The notes under the pieces are model-generated. The model had not been told where the DNA came from. It saw only the letters and a program-made list of their open reading frames with translations, and made no database searches. Below are positions 17,832 through 25,958 of a stretch of 39,896 nucleotides of DNA, piece by piece. Position 1 is the first letter of the stretch; every line of letters begins with the position of its first letter. Made by a program: the position numbers and the translations under genes. This DNA is from Rhodospirillaceae bacterium (lineage in GTDB: Bacteria; Pseudomonadota; Alphaproteobacteria; Rhodospirillales; JABHCV01), in contig JABHGV010000044.1 of assembly GCA_018671895.1 (NCBI GenBank), forward strand, positions 1 through 39,896, in the 5' to 3' direction.

Positions 17832-18542
17832 TTATGCAGCCCCGCGCTTCAAGTGTGCCATCGCCTCGTTCAACTGGCTCATGCGGCTGTGATCGCCGTG
17901 GTCGCTATCTGGGTGATGAATCGTCGCCAGTGTCCGAAACCGCGATTTCAAGGTGCCGCTATCGGGCAGGCTGTCGGGCGGGAAGCCCATTACATGCAGT
18001 GCATCATTGCGCGAGCGAATGCCTTCGGTCAGCGGTTCGAAGGAAAGGGCCGACACCATCGAGCGCAAACGGTCCAGCTCGGCGGTCATTTCATGGGCCA
18101 ATGGGGCCAACGGGGCTTCCGGCTCGGGCTGCGGGGTCATCCCAGAGGAGCCGGCAAGGCCGTCGAGACGCAGATCGATCTCGCCTCGATCAACGGCGAG
18201 GGCCAGGCCTAAGGCCCGGCGCAAATTCTCAACGTCATATCCGGGGGTCATGCGTACTTGCAGGCGGGGTTTGCGCCGCCACGGGGTGCCTTTGGCCTTG
18301 CCCGATTTTAAAACCACCGTTTCCCGATCATCCGCCTTTGGCTCGCCGGGGTCCGGGAAGGCGGCAATTTCGTCGGCCGCGACGACCAGCACCACGGACC
18401 GTGCCAAATCGGCGACATTGACGCCACGTTTCCCTGCCAGGGCCATTACGTCGTCGCGAAACGCGCTGGCGCACGACACCGTATAGGAATGCTTGCGCCC
18501 GCCTGATGATTTTTGAGTTGTGACGCTCTGTGCTGCGGTCAT
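17832..18542 (-). CDS. J-domain protein with a C-terminal DnaJ domain
   Basis: A protein of about 236 residues (ATG at 18542) whose last 55 residues form a J-domain: FRTLATIHHPDSDHGD holds the HPD tripeptide that stimulates DnaK, followed by MSQLNEAMAHLK (helix IV). The N-terminal part (RKHSYTVSCASAFRDDVM, then LAGKRGVNVADLARSVV) and the middle (KPRLQVRMTPGYDVENLRRAL) are not recognised, though similar proteins occur in other alphaproteobacteria. There is no G/F or zinc-finger region, so it is a class III co-chaperone, probably targeting DnaK to one client. The frame is open to a TTG at 18602, which could add 20 residues. Confidence 0.8.
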   Translation of the reverse strand: MTAAQSVTTQKSSGGRKHSYTVSCASAFRDDVMALAGKRGVNVADLARSVVLVVAADEIAAFPDPGEPKADDRETVVLKSGKAKGTPWRRKPRLQVRMTPGYDVENLRRALGLALAVDRGEIDLRLDGLAGSSGMTPQPEPEAPLAPLAHEMTAELDRLRSMVSALSFEPLTEGIRSRNDALHVMGFPPDSLPDSGTLKSRFRTLATIHHPDSDHGDHSRMSQLNEAMAHLKRGAA

Positions 18543-19664
18543 TTTGCCCACGGACCTTGCCAGTCCGACCCTGCTCAACTGATTCTCTTGTATTGATTCC
18601 AACAGCTTATGGTTAACAAATGATTGATTCCCTTAATCAGGACAGACCGCACCGGGGGCGTTTCGAAATAGTGCCGCCCGGGCCGCTATATCGACGGTTT
18701 CGACCTCGCGTGTGGACTGTTTGCGGGACCCTAACTGCATATGTTGTTTTTCTCACTCCCGCCATCGACATCCATTAAGGCTTCATTTACCCCATTGACT
18801 AAACAACCGGAGATACCCCACAAGCATCTGAAAACAAACATCTATTTCAAGTTCCTCTTGATGCTGAAAAGCGGCTGAACCAGCGCCAAACGACCGGCAT
18901 TTAGGCGCTGGGCCGCGATTTTTGGCATGTGATGAACCCTTCAGGCGATCTTTACCGCCCTGTTGCATCACCCCTTTCAAGACGCCTGGGGCTTGCGCAA
19001 AAATCATTGAGAAACAGATACGATGACGCATCGTCTGCTGGCAAAAAAATTGCTCCGGTTTTTTTTATGTCCATGCCAACTGAAAAAATCGCCCCGCACC
19101 GCCCGCATGCCGAAATTGAATTTCAGTCCCTGAAAAAAATGTTCCTGTTGTGAAGCAATTTCATTTTCCGCATTGTCATTGTCATCGTCATCGGGGGTGA
19201 TCAAGGGGTCCATCCCCGGGTTTTGAAATCATTGTTCTTGCACCATCCCGCGGCACCGGGGCCATCGATTTCGGGAAATCGTCAGTGTTTTTGTAGAATG
19301 ATCGTTCCATGGTTATCTTAGTATTATCAATGGGATACGGAACCGAAATGATTAATTTTTGGGCGGAATAGCCAATGACACCTGCACCTCGGCGAGCGTC
19401 AGGTGACTGATTATCACCCTCATAACCAACGCCCGATGGCACCTTCGTTCCGGGGCGTCAATCAGGCATCATCGGAAAATTTCCATGGCTACTGCCGAGG
19501 CCCGTTTTACAACAAGGAGTGCCGCCTTTTCGCCGCCAAACAACCGTCAAATGGGCAACCGAGTCGGGTCAGAAACGGTTCTGGAACAAGACATGTGAGA
19601 CAATTTCCGGGTTAACACCGCAGTGCCGGCAGCTTATATCAAATAGACAACATTGGAGCCGATT
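18543..19664. other. About 1.1 kb without a convincing gene
   Basis: Both strands have only short frames with poor codon bias, and none shows a recognisable protein. The base composition is visibly less GC-rich than the flanks, with runs such as eight T at 19059-19066 and repeated CATTGT/CATCGT triplets near 19175-19195. Two perfect inverted repeats are seen: ACGATG-ACG-CATCGT (19020-19034) and CGATTTC-GG-GAAATCG (19266-19281). It may hold decayed genes, a small RNA or a foreign remnant; none can be shown by reading alone. Confidence 0.6.
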
Positions 19665-20132
19665 ATGAACAAAGCGACATTCGGGGCTGGGTGCTTCTGG
19701 GGGGTTGAACTTACTTTCGCCAAGACCGAGGGGGTGACGGAGACATCCGTTGGTTATGCCGGGGGGAGCCTGGATAATCCCACCTACGAGGATGTCTGCC
19801 GGGGCGACAGCGGTCATGCCGAGGTCGTCGACGTGACGTTCGATGCCTCGATTGTCAGCTACGAGACGCTGCTCAAGGTATTCTGGGGCTGTCACGACCC
19901 GACCACCCTGAACCGACAGGGCCCGGATGTTGGCAGCCAGTACCGGTCCGTAATTTTCTGCCATAATGCAGAGCAACAACGTCTGGCCGAAGCATCCCGG
20001 GATTCAGTTGATGCCGCCGGCGTTTTTCCCAGGCCCATCGTCACCGAAATATACCCCGCACCGACGTATTATCCGGCCGAGGATTATCATCAGAAATATT
20101 TGGAAAAAAGAGGCCGGGGCACCTGTCATTAG
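19665..20132 (+). CDS. msrA: Peptide methionine-S-sulfoxide reductase MsrA
   Basis: A 155-residue enzyme that repairs the S-epimer of oxidised methionine. The catalytic GAGCFWG motif has Cys10. Other family blocks are [23 protein letters not shown] and GSQYRS. The ATG at 19665 has GGAG eight bases upstream and starts at the family's usual point; an in-frame TTG at 19653 is not needed. The C terminus ends [15 protein letters not shown], placing a Cys near the end that can serve as recycling cysteine. It sits alone between the non-coding stretch and the tRNA. Confidence 0.93.
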   Translation: MNKATFGAGCFWGVELTFAKTEGVTETSVGYAGGSLDNPTYEDVCRGDSGHAEVVDVTFDASIVSYETLLKVFWGCHDPTTLNRQGPDVGSQYRSVIFCHNAEQQRLAEASRDSVDAAGVFPRPIVTEIYPAPTYYPAEDYHQKYLEKRGRGTCH

Positions 20133-20253
20133 CCCATAAGGAAGGGCTCAGTTTTCAGAGTTCTTTTCACGGGTAAGCGCACAACGACCGTCGGGCATGT
20201 GGTCAAGGCCACTATCGAGCTGCTCGAACTGGCGGGACGCCTATTGAAAGAAA

Positions 20254-20329
20254 TGGTGCCGCCTAGAGGATTCGAACCTCTGACCCCCGCATTACGAATG
20301 CGATGCTCTACCAACTGAGCTAAGGCGGC
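20254..20329 (-). tRNA. tRNA-Thr (anticodon CGU)
   Basis: On the minus strand the 76 bases fold as a standard cloverleaf. The 7-bp acceptor stem is GCCGCCT/AGGCGGC, the D-arm contains AGCTCAGTTGGTAGAGC, and the anticodon stem TCGCA/TGCGG encloses loop TTCGTAA with anticodon CGT. The T-arm is CAGAGGTTCGAATCCTCT. Discriminator A and the CCA end are encoded. It reads ACG (threonine). Confidence 0.95.
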
Positions 20330-20342
20330 TGTGCGGAGTGTA

Positions 20343-21704
20343 TTACTGCTCCGGGCCGTCGCCGTCAATCACCGTGTCTGCACCCAGCAGCGGAACCGTT
20401 TCATGTTGTGGCGCGGCGATGCCGGGAATGCTTGACGGGCGCTGCCAGTCAAAGGAGTTAAAATTGCCGCACTTGCCGCACAGCGCCGACCACGCATCGG
20501 TCAGATTGCCGCAATCGGAACAGACCCATGTGGCGTCGGGTTCTGCAATGGCGGCGCGAACCAGCCATTCATGGGCCGCCTTATCATCCTTTTCGCCCTC
20601 GCATAACGCCGCCATCAAGCGACACTGCGCCTGGGTAACAGGCAGGTCGTCGAGATTTTCCCGCGCCACACCCCACAGGCCCGCTTCAATAGCCGCCCCG
20701 GCCAGCAACAGCCGCGAGGCATCGTCGCCGGAATTTTTCGCCGCCAGCGTTTCGGCATGTTTCATTCGCGCCAGTGCATCTTCTTCATCTTTCGTGTGCC
20801 AATAGGCAGCCGCCAGATCGGGATGCGGCTGACGTGCCCACGTGGTTTCGATAACGCCAGAGGCCTTGCTCCGTTTCCCCATGCCCGTCAGCAGCCGTGA
20901 ATACTGACACGCCGCGGGCACCAGGCTTGTGTCTTCACCATGCGCCAGTTTCGCCAGTTTCATGGCCTCGACCGGGTTTCCGTCCTTTTCCGCATCAACG
21001 CTTTGCAGCAGGGCAAGAACAGCCTTGTGGCCAACCGCTTCGGCCTCAGGCAGCATTTTGTTGGCCAGCGCCGAATTCAGCGCCGCGTCGGCTTTCGCCC
21101 AGTTCCCGGCACGCGCCTCCTGATCGAACAGGGTGCGGGTGACCCAGTCGCTTTTGGGCTGTAATCGAGAGGCCCGGCGCACCAGTTTCAGGGCCGCTGT
21201 CTGATCGTTGCGCTTGACCGCCTGACCCAGCAACCCGCGCAAGCCCAGAAATTCCATGTCCGGGCGGTCCAGCATTTCAGTAAAGAAGGTCTCGGCGGCC
21301 GCCTCGTCGCCATCCAGCTGTGCGGCCTGGGCCGACAGCAGCATCGTTAGTGGGGGTTCGCGTAACAATCCATCGGCCCGACCGGCCTGTGCTTTCGCCT
21401 CAACCGCATCACCGGCGGCGACCGCGACTATGCCGCGGGTCAAGGCCTGATAACCACGACGTGTTTTGGCATCCCTGCGGTTTCGGGCGATCTTGCCGGG
21501 GGCTTGTTTCAGCGCCACCCACAGCCGGTACAACACAGCTGCGGCAATGGCGATCATGACAATCCCCATAACCAACACAGCGGCCGACGTTTCGATTACG
21601 TAGCCTTGCCAGACCAGCGATACCTGTCCCGGATTATCGGCAAACCAGACGCTGAGAGCCGACAGACCCGCAAGAACGATCAAAAAACCGATGGCACGTA
21701 TCAT
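20343..21704 (-). CDS. hemY: HemY-like TPR membrane protein
   Basis: A 453-residue inner-membrane protein of the alphaproteobacterial HemY group (not protoporphyrinogen oxidase). Two N-terminal membrane helices (about 3-20 and 38-60, with the FLIVLAGLSALSVWFADNPG signature) are followed by TPR-like helical repeats. The C terminus carries a Cys4 zinc-ribbon-like motif, CSDCGN and CGKCGNFNSFDW, typical of the alphaproteobacterial form. It belongs to the heme-synthesis cluster, though its exact role is not established. The ATG at 21704 is chosen because it starts right at the first helix; the upstream mitofilin gene stops two bases before it. Confidence 0.88.
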   Translation of the reverse strand: MIRAIGFLIVLAGLSALSVWFADNPGQVSLVWQGYVIETSAAVLVMGIVMIAIAAAVLYRLWVALKQAPGKIARNRRDAKTRRGYQALTRGIVAVAAGDAVEAKAQAGRADGLLREPPLTMLLSAQAAQLDGDEAAAETFFTEMLDRPDMEFLGLRGLLGQAVKRNDQTAALKLVRRASRLQPKSDWVTRTLFDQEARAGNWAKADAALNSALANKMLPEAEAVGHKAVLALLQSVDAEKDGNPVEAMKLAKLAHGEDTSLVPAACQYSRLLTGMGKRSKASGVIETTWARQPHPDLAAAYWHTKDEEDALARMKHAETLAAKNSGDDASRLLLAGAAIEAGLWGVARENLDDLPVTQAQCRLMAALCEGEKDDKAAHEWLVRAAIAEPDATWVCSDCGNLTDAWSALCGKCGNFNSFDWQRPSSIPGIAAPQHETVPLLGADTVIDGDGPEQ

Positions 21705-21705
21705 T

Positions 21706-22965
21706 TTATTTCCCCGCCGGGGCCAGCAGCGATACCGCCAGCACATTAAGGAAAGAAATCAATGCATCTGCTTCGAGCCTGGCGTGGGCATTGGCCAGCC
21801 AGGATGTGGCAATGGTCCGCGACGGCTCACCCATCTCATCCAGGGTGTGAACGGCCCCGTCCAGATTGCCCCGTTCAAGGTTTTGCCAGACTGCATCGAG
21901 CTTCGTCGTCGCCGTCGCATCCTTGGGCGCCTGTACTGCACCGTCTGCATCGACGCGACGCACCGCAACCATGGACTTGATCTGATTCAGGGTTTTTTCC
22001 ACCAGACCGCCGCCTTGGGCAGGAATTTTGTCGGCGATGGAACGCGCAACACCGGGAAAATCAAGCCGCAACATTTCAAGGGTTGGGATGCCCTTTGCGG
22101 CATAAGCGGCCAGGGCCTCGACAGCACGCCTGACATCAGGCTCTTTCTCGCCCAGCCGTTTCACTGCCGCCAGTTCCGAAGGAAACGGTTTGCCGGTCTT
22201 CAGACCTTCGCGCAGGCTGCCGATCGCCAACACCAGCGACTGGGCCATCGTCGACACCCCCATCGTCGCCTTTGCCGCACCGGCCTTTTCGTTTTCAGCA
22301 ATGGCCTGTTCCAGTCGCGCCAGTCGCTGCAGAACATCGCTCAACGCTTCGCCGTCTTCGCTTAGACCCGCCACTCGCTGTGATAACCGTTGCAAGGATT
22401 CAGCCGTATTCGCTGTATCGGACGGCGGAGTAGAGACATCGGTCATCTTGCCGACGTTATCCAGCTTCCCTTCGACTTCGGAAAGGCGGTCCATCAACGC
22501 CGACATGCTTTTGTTCATCCGGGCCCGTTCTTGTTCCAGATCCTGAATCGCCGTGCCGCTTTCACGCAGGGTCTTCAGTTCCTGTTCCAGCTCGCTGATC
22601 CGGTCGGCTTGCGTCTGCGCCGATGCCTTGACGGGCTTCTGAGCAGGGCTTGCGACCGGGTTCGGGGCTTGTGCCGGCTCTGGCATCGTCGATGGGGAAC
22701 TTTTCGGCGTTATCAATGTTTGTAATGACGCCATCCCTTCCAGCTTTGGCAGGTAATCGACCGCATGGGGAAGCCACAGGGGTTTCGTTGCAAAACCACC
22801 GCCAATGACAATGGCCAGTGCGAGGGCCATCCACACAATACCAGACATTCCCTTAGGTTCCGGCGGGTGCGAGGGCCGAGGGAAGGGCGTTCCCGACGAC
22901 GTCTTGTCCGGTTGCGTGCTGGACGTCGCCTCTTCGCCAGAGGCTTTTTCGTTATTCTCGGTCAC
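21706..22965 (-). CDS. Mitofilin/Mic60-like inner-membrane protein (COG4223)
   Basis: A 419-residue protein: a disordered Pro/Ser/Thr-rich cytoplasmic N terminus, one membrane helix (about 42-60: GIVWMALALAIVIGGGFAT), a periplasmic coiled coil (about 110-210) and a C-terminal mitofilin domain (about 330-415, including WLANAHARLEADAL). It is the alphaproteobacterial homologue of mitochondrial Mic60, which shapes intracytoplasmic membranes and crista junctions. The position between hemD and hemY is the known conserved arrangement in alphaproteobacteria. Confidence 0.85.
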   Translation of the reverse strand: MTENNEKASGEEATSSTQPDKTSSGTPFPRPSHPPEPKGMSGIVWMALALAIVIGGGFATKPLWLPHAVDYLPKLEGMASLQTLITPKSSPSTMPEPAQAPNPVASPAQKPVKASAQTQADRISELEQELKTLRESGTAIQDLEQERARMNKSMSALMDRLSEVEGKLDNVGKMTDVSTPPSDTANTAESLQRLSQRVAGLSEDGEALSDVLQRLARLEQAIAENEKAGAAKATMGVSTMAQSLVLAIGSLREGLKTGKPFPSELAAVKRLGEKEPDVRRAVEALAAYAAKGIPTLEMLRLDFPGVARSIADKIPAQGGGLVEKTLNQIKSMVAVRRVDADGAVQAPKDATATTKLDAVWQNLERGNLDGAVHTLDEMGEPSRTIATSWLANAHARLEADALISFLNVLAVSLLAPAGK

Positions 22966-23008
22966 TTAGAAAATCCCATTTAAAATTTATCAGCACATTT
23001 CAAGACTA

Positions 23009-23719
23009 TCAGGCATGTGCCCTGATTGTCTCTATCAGCGCCACCTGATCCGGGCTCGCCGCCACAACAATGGCTTGCCAGTTGATCCCGCTAATACTGT
23101 CGGCAACCGCCGGGCTTAAACAAAAAGCCTTTAAGCGTTCGCATGGAGCAACCAGTTCGGCGGCATGCAATAAACTAACAAGGCTGCTCGCGGTGCGGGG
23201 CGAGTACAGAACCACTCCATCGAGGCCGCCCGATTGTATAATCTGCCGGGTGTCCATCGTCAATTCACTCGCCTTTTCGGCGCCGTACAGAACGCAACGA
23301 CGATAATCAAAGCCATCTGCCGTTAGTTGACCGCCAATATCGCCGGCAATGCACGACCCGGCTATGTGCAACAGTGCGCCGTTTTCCGGTGTCAGTCGTT
23401 CGCGAACCAATGCAGCCAACGAATCAACATTGCCCGATGCGCTTTCGACACTGGAAAAGCCCAAATCCCGGGCCGCCCGCGCCGAGGCATCGCCAACGGT
23501 GTAAACATCAATATCACGGGCCGGCGACAGACGGGCGAAGGCACGAGCACCATTGGCGCTGGTCACCAACAGAGCTTGTACGCCATCCAGTTCCGGGCCA
23601 GGAGCATCGAGAAGTTTGATTTTCAATAAAGGCTCAACCAGTGCATCGACGCCAATGTCGGCCAATGCTGTGACCAGTTCACTGGCATCTTCCAGCGGTC
23701 GGGTCACCAGCACCCGCAT
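23009..23719 (-). CDS. hemD: Uroporphyrinogen-III synthase
   Basis: A 236-residue enzyme that closes hydroxymethylbilane to uroporphyrinogen III. It shows the two-domain HemD pattern: the N-terminal VLVTRPLEDA, LLVTSANGARAFA in the first domain, and VVLYSPRTASSLVSLL with DQVALIETIRA near the end. The family diverges strongly, so motif support is less sharp than for hemC, but gene order settles the call. The frame is open to 23842; the ATG at 23719 begins exactly at the conserved strand and lies just after the hemC stop. Confidence 0.9.
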   Translation of the reverse strand: MRVLVTRPLEDASELVTALADIGVDALVEPLLKIKLLDAPGPELDGVQALLVTSANGARAFARLSPARDIDVYTVGDASARAARDLGFSSVESASGNVDSLAALVRERLTPENGALLHIAGSCIAGDIGGQLTADGFDYRRCVLYGAEKASELTMDTRQIIQSGGLDGVVLYSPRTASSLVSLLHAAELVAPCERLKAFCLSPAVADSISGINWQAIVVAASPDQVALIETIRAHA

Positions 23720-23720
23720 G

Positions 23721-24650
23721 TTAATGGCCTTCCAGAAAGTTCGGCCCGGCCCGATCCAGCAGATCATGCCCGGCGTCCTGACCGATCCCTTCGGCATTGG
23801 CGACACTGCCGCTGAGCGTCGTTTCCAGAACTTCCGAACCATCGGGCTTGGCGATCATGCCCCGTAAGGTCAGACGGTCCCCGGCGATCTCTGCCAGCGC
23901 CGCAATCGGTGTCCGGCACGAACCGTCGAGAACTTCCAGCAAGGCCCGTTCCGACGTAACCCGGGCCACCGTTTCGGTGTGATTGAGGGCGCCCAGAAAA
24001 TGCAGGGCCTTGCGATCATCGCCCCGACAGGTGATGCCGATCGCACCCTGACCGACGGCGGGCAACATGTCGGTGGTTTCGATAACGCTGGTCGCCACAT
24101 CCGCACGGCCCAGCCTATTCAGCCCGGCCTGTGCCAGCAAGGTGGCATCGACGTCGCCGTCAGAAAGTTTTTTCAGACGGGTCTGCACGTTGCCACGAAA
24201 AGACACCACCTTCAGGTCCGGTCGTCGAGCCAGCACCTGGGCCTGACGGCGCAATGAGGCAGTGCCAACAACGGCACCTTCATCCAGTCCGTCCAGACTG
24301 GTCGCCTTTTCAGAAATAAAGGCGTCGCGCGGGTCTTCGCGTTCCAGCATACAGGGCAGGACAATGCCGTCGGGAAGCCACGTCGGCACGTCTTTCATGG
24401 AATGAACCGCAAGGTCGATGCTGTCATCCAGCATGGCGTCGTCAATTTCCTTGGTAAACAGGCCCTTGCCGCCGGCATCAGCCAGCGGACGGTCGGTGAT
24501 GGCGTCGCCCGTCGTCTTGATAACGACGATTTCAAGCACCGCGGCCAGATCAGGAAAGGCTTCCGTCAGTTGCGTCTTGACTTGTTCGGCCTGAGCCAGT
24601 GCAAGCGGACTGCCGCGCGTACCGATGCGAAGGTTTGATGAACGTGCCAT
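23721..24650 (-). CDS. hemC: Porphobilinogen deaminase (hydroxymethylbilane synthase)
   Basis: A 309-residue enzyme that links four porphobilinogens into hydroxymethylbilane. It starts with LRIGTRGSPLALAQA, contains AVHSMKDVP and the arginine-rich pocket GTASLRRQAQ, and has the cofactor-carrying Cys245 in DGSCRTPIAA. The ATG at 24650 follows an AAGGT-like site. It is the first gene of the minus-strand cluster hemC-hemD-mitofilin-hemY and faces away from tsaD, with a shared 114-base control region. Confidence 0.95.
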   Translation of the reverse strand: MARSSNLRIGTRGSPLALAQAEQVKTQLTEAFPDLAAVLEIVVIKTTGDAITDRPLADAGGKGLFTKEIDDAMLDDSIDLAVHSMKDVPTWLPDGIVLPCMLEREDPRDAFISEKATSLDGLDEGAVVGTASLRRQAQVLARRPDLKVVSFRGNVQTRLKKLSDGDVDATLLAQAGLNRLGRADVATSVIETTDMLPAVGQGAIGITCRGDDRKALHFLGALNHTETVARVTSERALLEVLDGSCRTPIAALAEIAGDRLTLRGMIAKPDGSEVLETTLSGSVANAEGIGQDAGHDLLDRAGPNFLEGH

Positions 24651-24702
24651 ATTAAGGTCCAAACGTATTCATTTTGTGGTTCTGGCGGCAAACAGGGAGT
24701 AA

Positions 24703-24739
24703 AGTCCCCGGCGCTTTATACGCGCCAGTCCCCGGCGCT
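24703..24739. repeat. 13-bp direct repeat and hairpin between hemC and tsaD
   Basis: AGTCCCCGGCGCT occurs at 24703-24715 and again at 24727-24739, 24 bases apart from start to start. Between them GGCGC-TTTATAC-GCGCC (24710-24726) can form a 5-bp hairpin. The arrangement, two identical sites about two helical turns apart in a divergent promoter region, suggests a regulator binding site. No named regulon motif is recognised. Confidence 0.6.
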
Positions 24740-24764
24740 GCAAATTAAAGACGAGTGTTTATAG

Positions 24765-25841
24765 ATGATCGTGCTTGGTATCGAAACAAGTTGTGACGAA
24801 ACGGCCGCTGCCGTGGTTGACGATAACGGGCGTGTCCTTGCCGATGTGGTGCTCTCGCAGATCGAAGAACATCGCCCCTTTGGCGGTGTCGTACCGGAAA
24901 TTGCGGCCCGCGCCCATATGGAAACCATTGATTCTCTGGTTCATCAGGCTTTGGGCGACGCCAACATCGGCTTCGACGATCTGGATGCCGTCGCCGCCAC
25001 CGGTGGGCCGGGACTGATTGGCGGCGTTATCGTCGGCGTAATGACGGCCAAGGCCGTGGCGCTGGCTACAGGCCTGCCGTTCATCGCCGTAAATCATCTG
25101 GAAGGCCACGCGCTGAGCGCCCGGCTTGTTGAAAAGGACCGCGTCGATTTTCCCTATCTGCTGCTTTTGGTATCGGGCGGGCACTGCCAGTTACTGTCGG
25201 TCGAAGGGGTTGGGCGCTTCCGCAGACTGGGCACCACCATCGACGATGCGCTGGGCGAAGCCTTCGACAAGACGGCGAAGATGCTGGGTCTTGGTTATCC
25301 GGGTGGGCCGCTGGTGGAAAAGGCCGCCCTGAATGGCGATGCCGAGCGATTCAGTCTGCCGCGCCCGATGAAAGGGCGACCGGGATGTGACTTTTCCTTC
25401 TCCGGCCTTAAAACGGCGGTCCGCCACGCTGCCGAAGCGTTGCCTGCCGGGCCACTGCAAGGCGGGGATGTCGCCGATTTGTGCGCCGGGTTCCAGACGG
25501 CTGCTGCCGAAACCCTTGTCGATCGCACCCAGAACGCCATCGACATTTTCACCGCCGAGCACGGGCAAGCCCGCACCCTGGTCATCGCCGGAGGCGTCGC
25601 CGCCAATGGGGCCTTAAGGGAAAAGCTGGGACGTCTTGCCGATGTTAACGGTTTTCAGTTAATCGCGCCGCCGCAGCGGCTGTGCACCGACAACGGTGCG
25701 ATGATCGCCTGGGCAGGCATTGAGCGGATCAAGGCCCTGGGGATGGATGGTGCAACTGATGGCCTTGATTTCAAGCCGCGCCCGCGATGGCCGCTTGACC
25801 CCGACGCCACAGCCGCCCCCTTCGCCGGTGTGAAAGCCTGA
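24765..25841 (+). CDS. tsaD: tRNA N6-adenosine threonylcarbamoyltransferase
   Basis: A 358-residue member of the Kae1/TsaD/YgjD family that makes the t6A37 modification on ANN-decoding tRNAs. It begins [16 protein letters not shown], a standard start for the family. The metal ligands are His111 and His115 in NHLEGH and an Asp in [10 protein letters not shown]. Phosphate-binding glycine stretches include LLVSGGHC and [10 protein letters not shown]. It is followed by gpsA, a common neighbour in alphaproteobacteria. Confidence 0.95.
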   Translation: MIVLGIETSCDETAAAVVDDNGRVLADVVLSQIEEHRPFGGVVPEIAARAHMETIDSLVHQALGDANIGFDDLDAVAATGGPGLIGGVIVGVMTAKAVALATGLPFIAVNHLEGHALSARLVEKDRVDFPYLLLLVSGGHCQLLSVEGVGRFRRLGTTIDDALGEAFDKTAKMLGLGYPGGPLVEKAALNGDAERFSLPRPMKGRPGCDFSFSGLKTAVRHAAEALPAGPLQGGDVADLCAGFQTAAAETLVDRTQNAIDIFTAEHGQARTLVIAGGVAANGALREKLGRLADVNGFQLIAPPQRLCTDNGAMIAWAGIERIKALGMDGATDGLDFKPRPRWPLDPDATAAPFAGVKA

Positions 25842-25845
25842 CTCC

Positions 25846-25901
25846 TGTCAAAATATAAAGTCGGTCTTCCAGAGGCCGCGCCATGCGGAGCATGCGCCAA
25901 C
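25846..25901. repeat. Dispersed repeat, copy R2
   Basis: From TGTCAAAATATAAAG through CTTCCAGAGG to the end GCGCCAAC, this follows the right-hand end of the 30.1 kb copy almost base for base. The hairpin at 25878-25897 is GCG-C-CATGC-GGA-GCATG-CGC, with stem bases different from the other copies but still fully paired. It sits 5 bases beyond the tsaD stop. Confidence 0.75.
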
Positions 25902-25912
25902 AAAAATCTACC

Positions 25913-25931
25913 CCACGCAGAACTTGCGTGG
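25913..25931. repeat. Hairpin upstream of gpsA
   Basis: CCACGCA-GAACT-TGCGTGG is a perfect 7-bp inverted repeat with a 5-base loop, ending 27 bases before the gpsA ATG. It has no T-tract, so it may be a leader structure or protein site rather than a terminator. It starts right after repeat copy R2. Confidence 0.55.
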
Positions 25932-25958
25932 TGAAGTGCTCGCAGGCATAACAATCAT

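Noticed and set aside
18783-19213. Minus-strand frames in the gene-poor stretch (82 and 69 residues)
   Set aside because: No ribosome site, poor codon bias and no recognisable motif; kept only as part of the non-coding feature.
20129-20368. 79-residue minus-strand frame across the tRNA (contains LAQLVEHRIRNAGVRGSNPL)
   Set aside because: This is the familiar spurious protein read from a tRNA gene; the cloverleaf explains the sequence.
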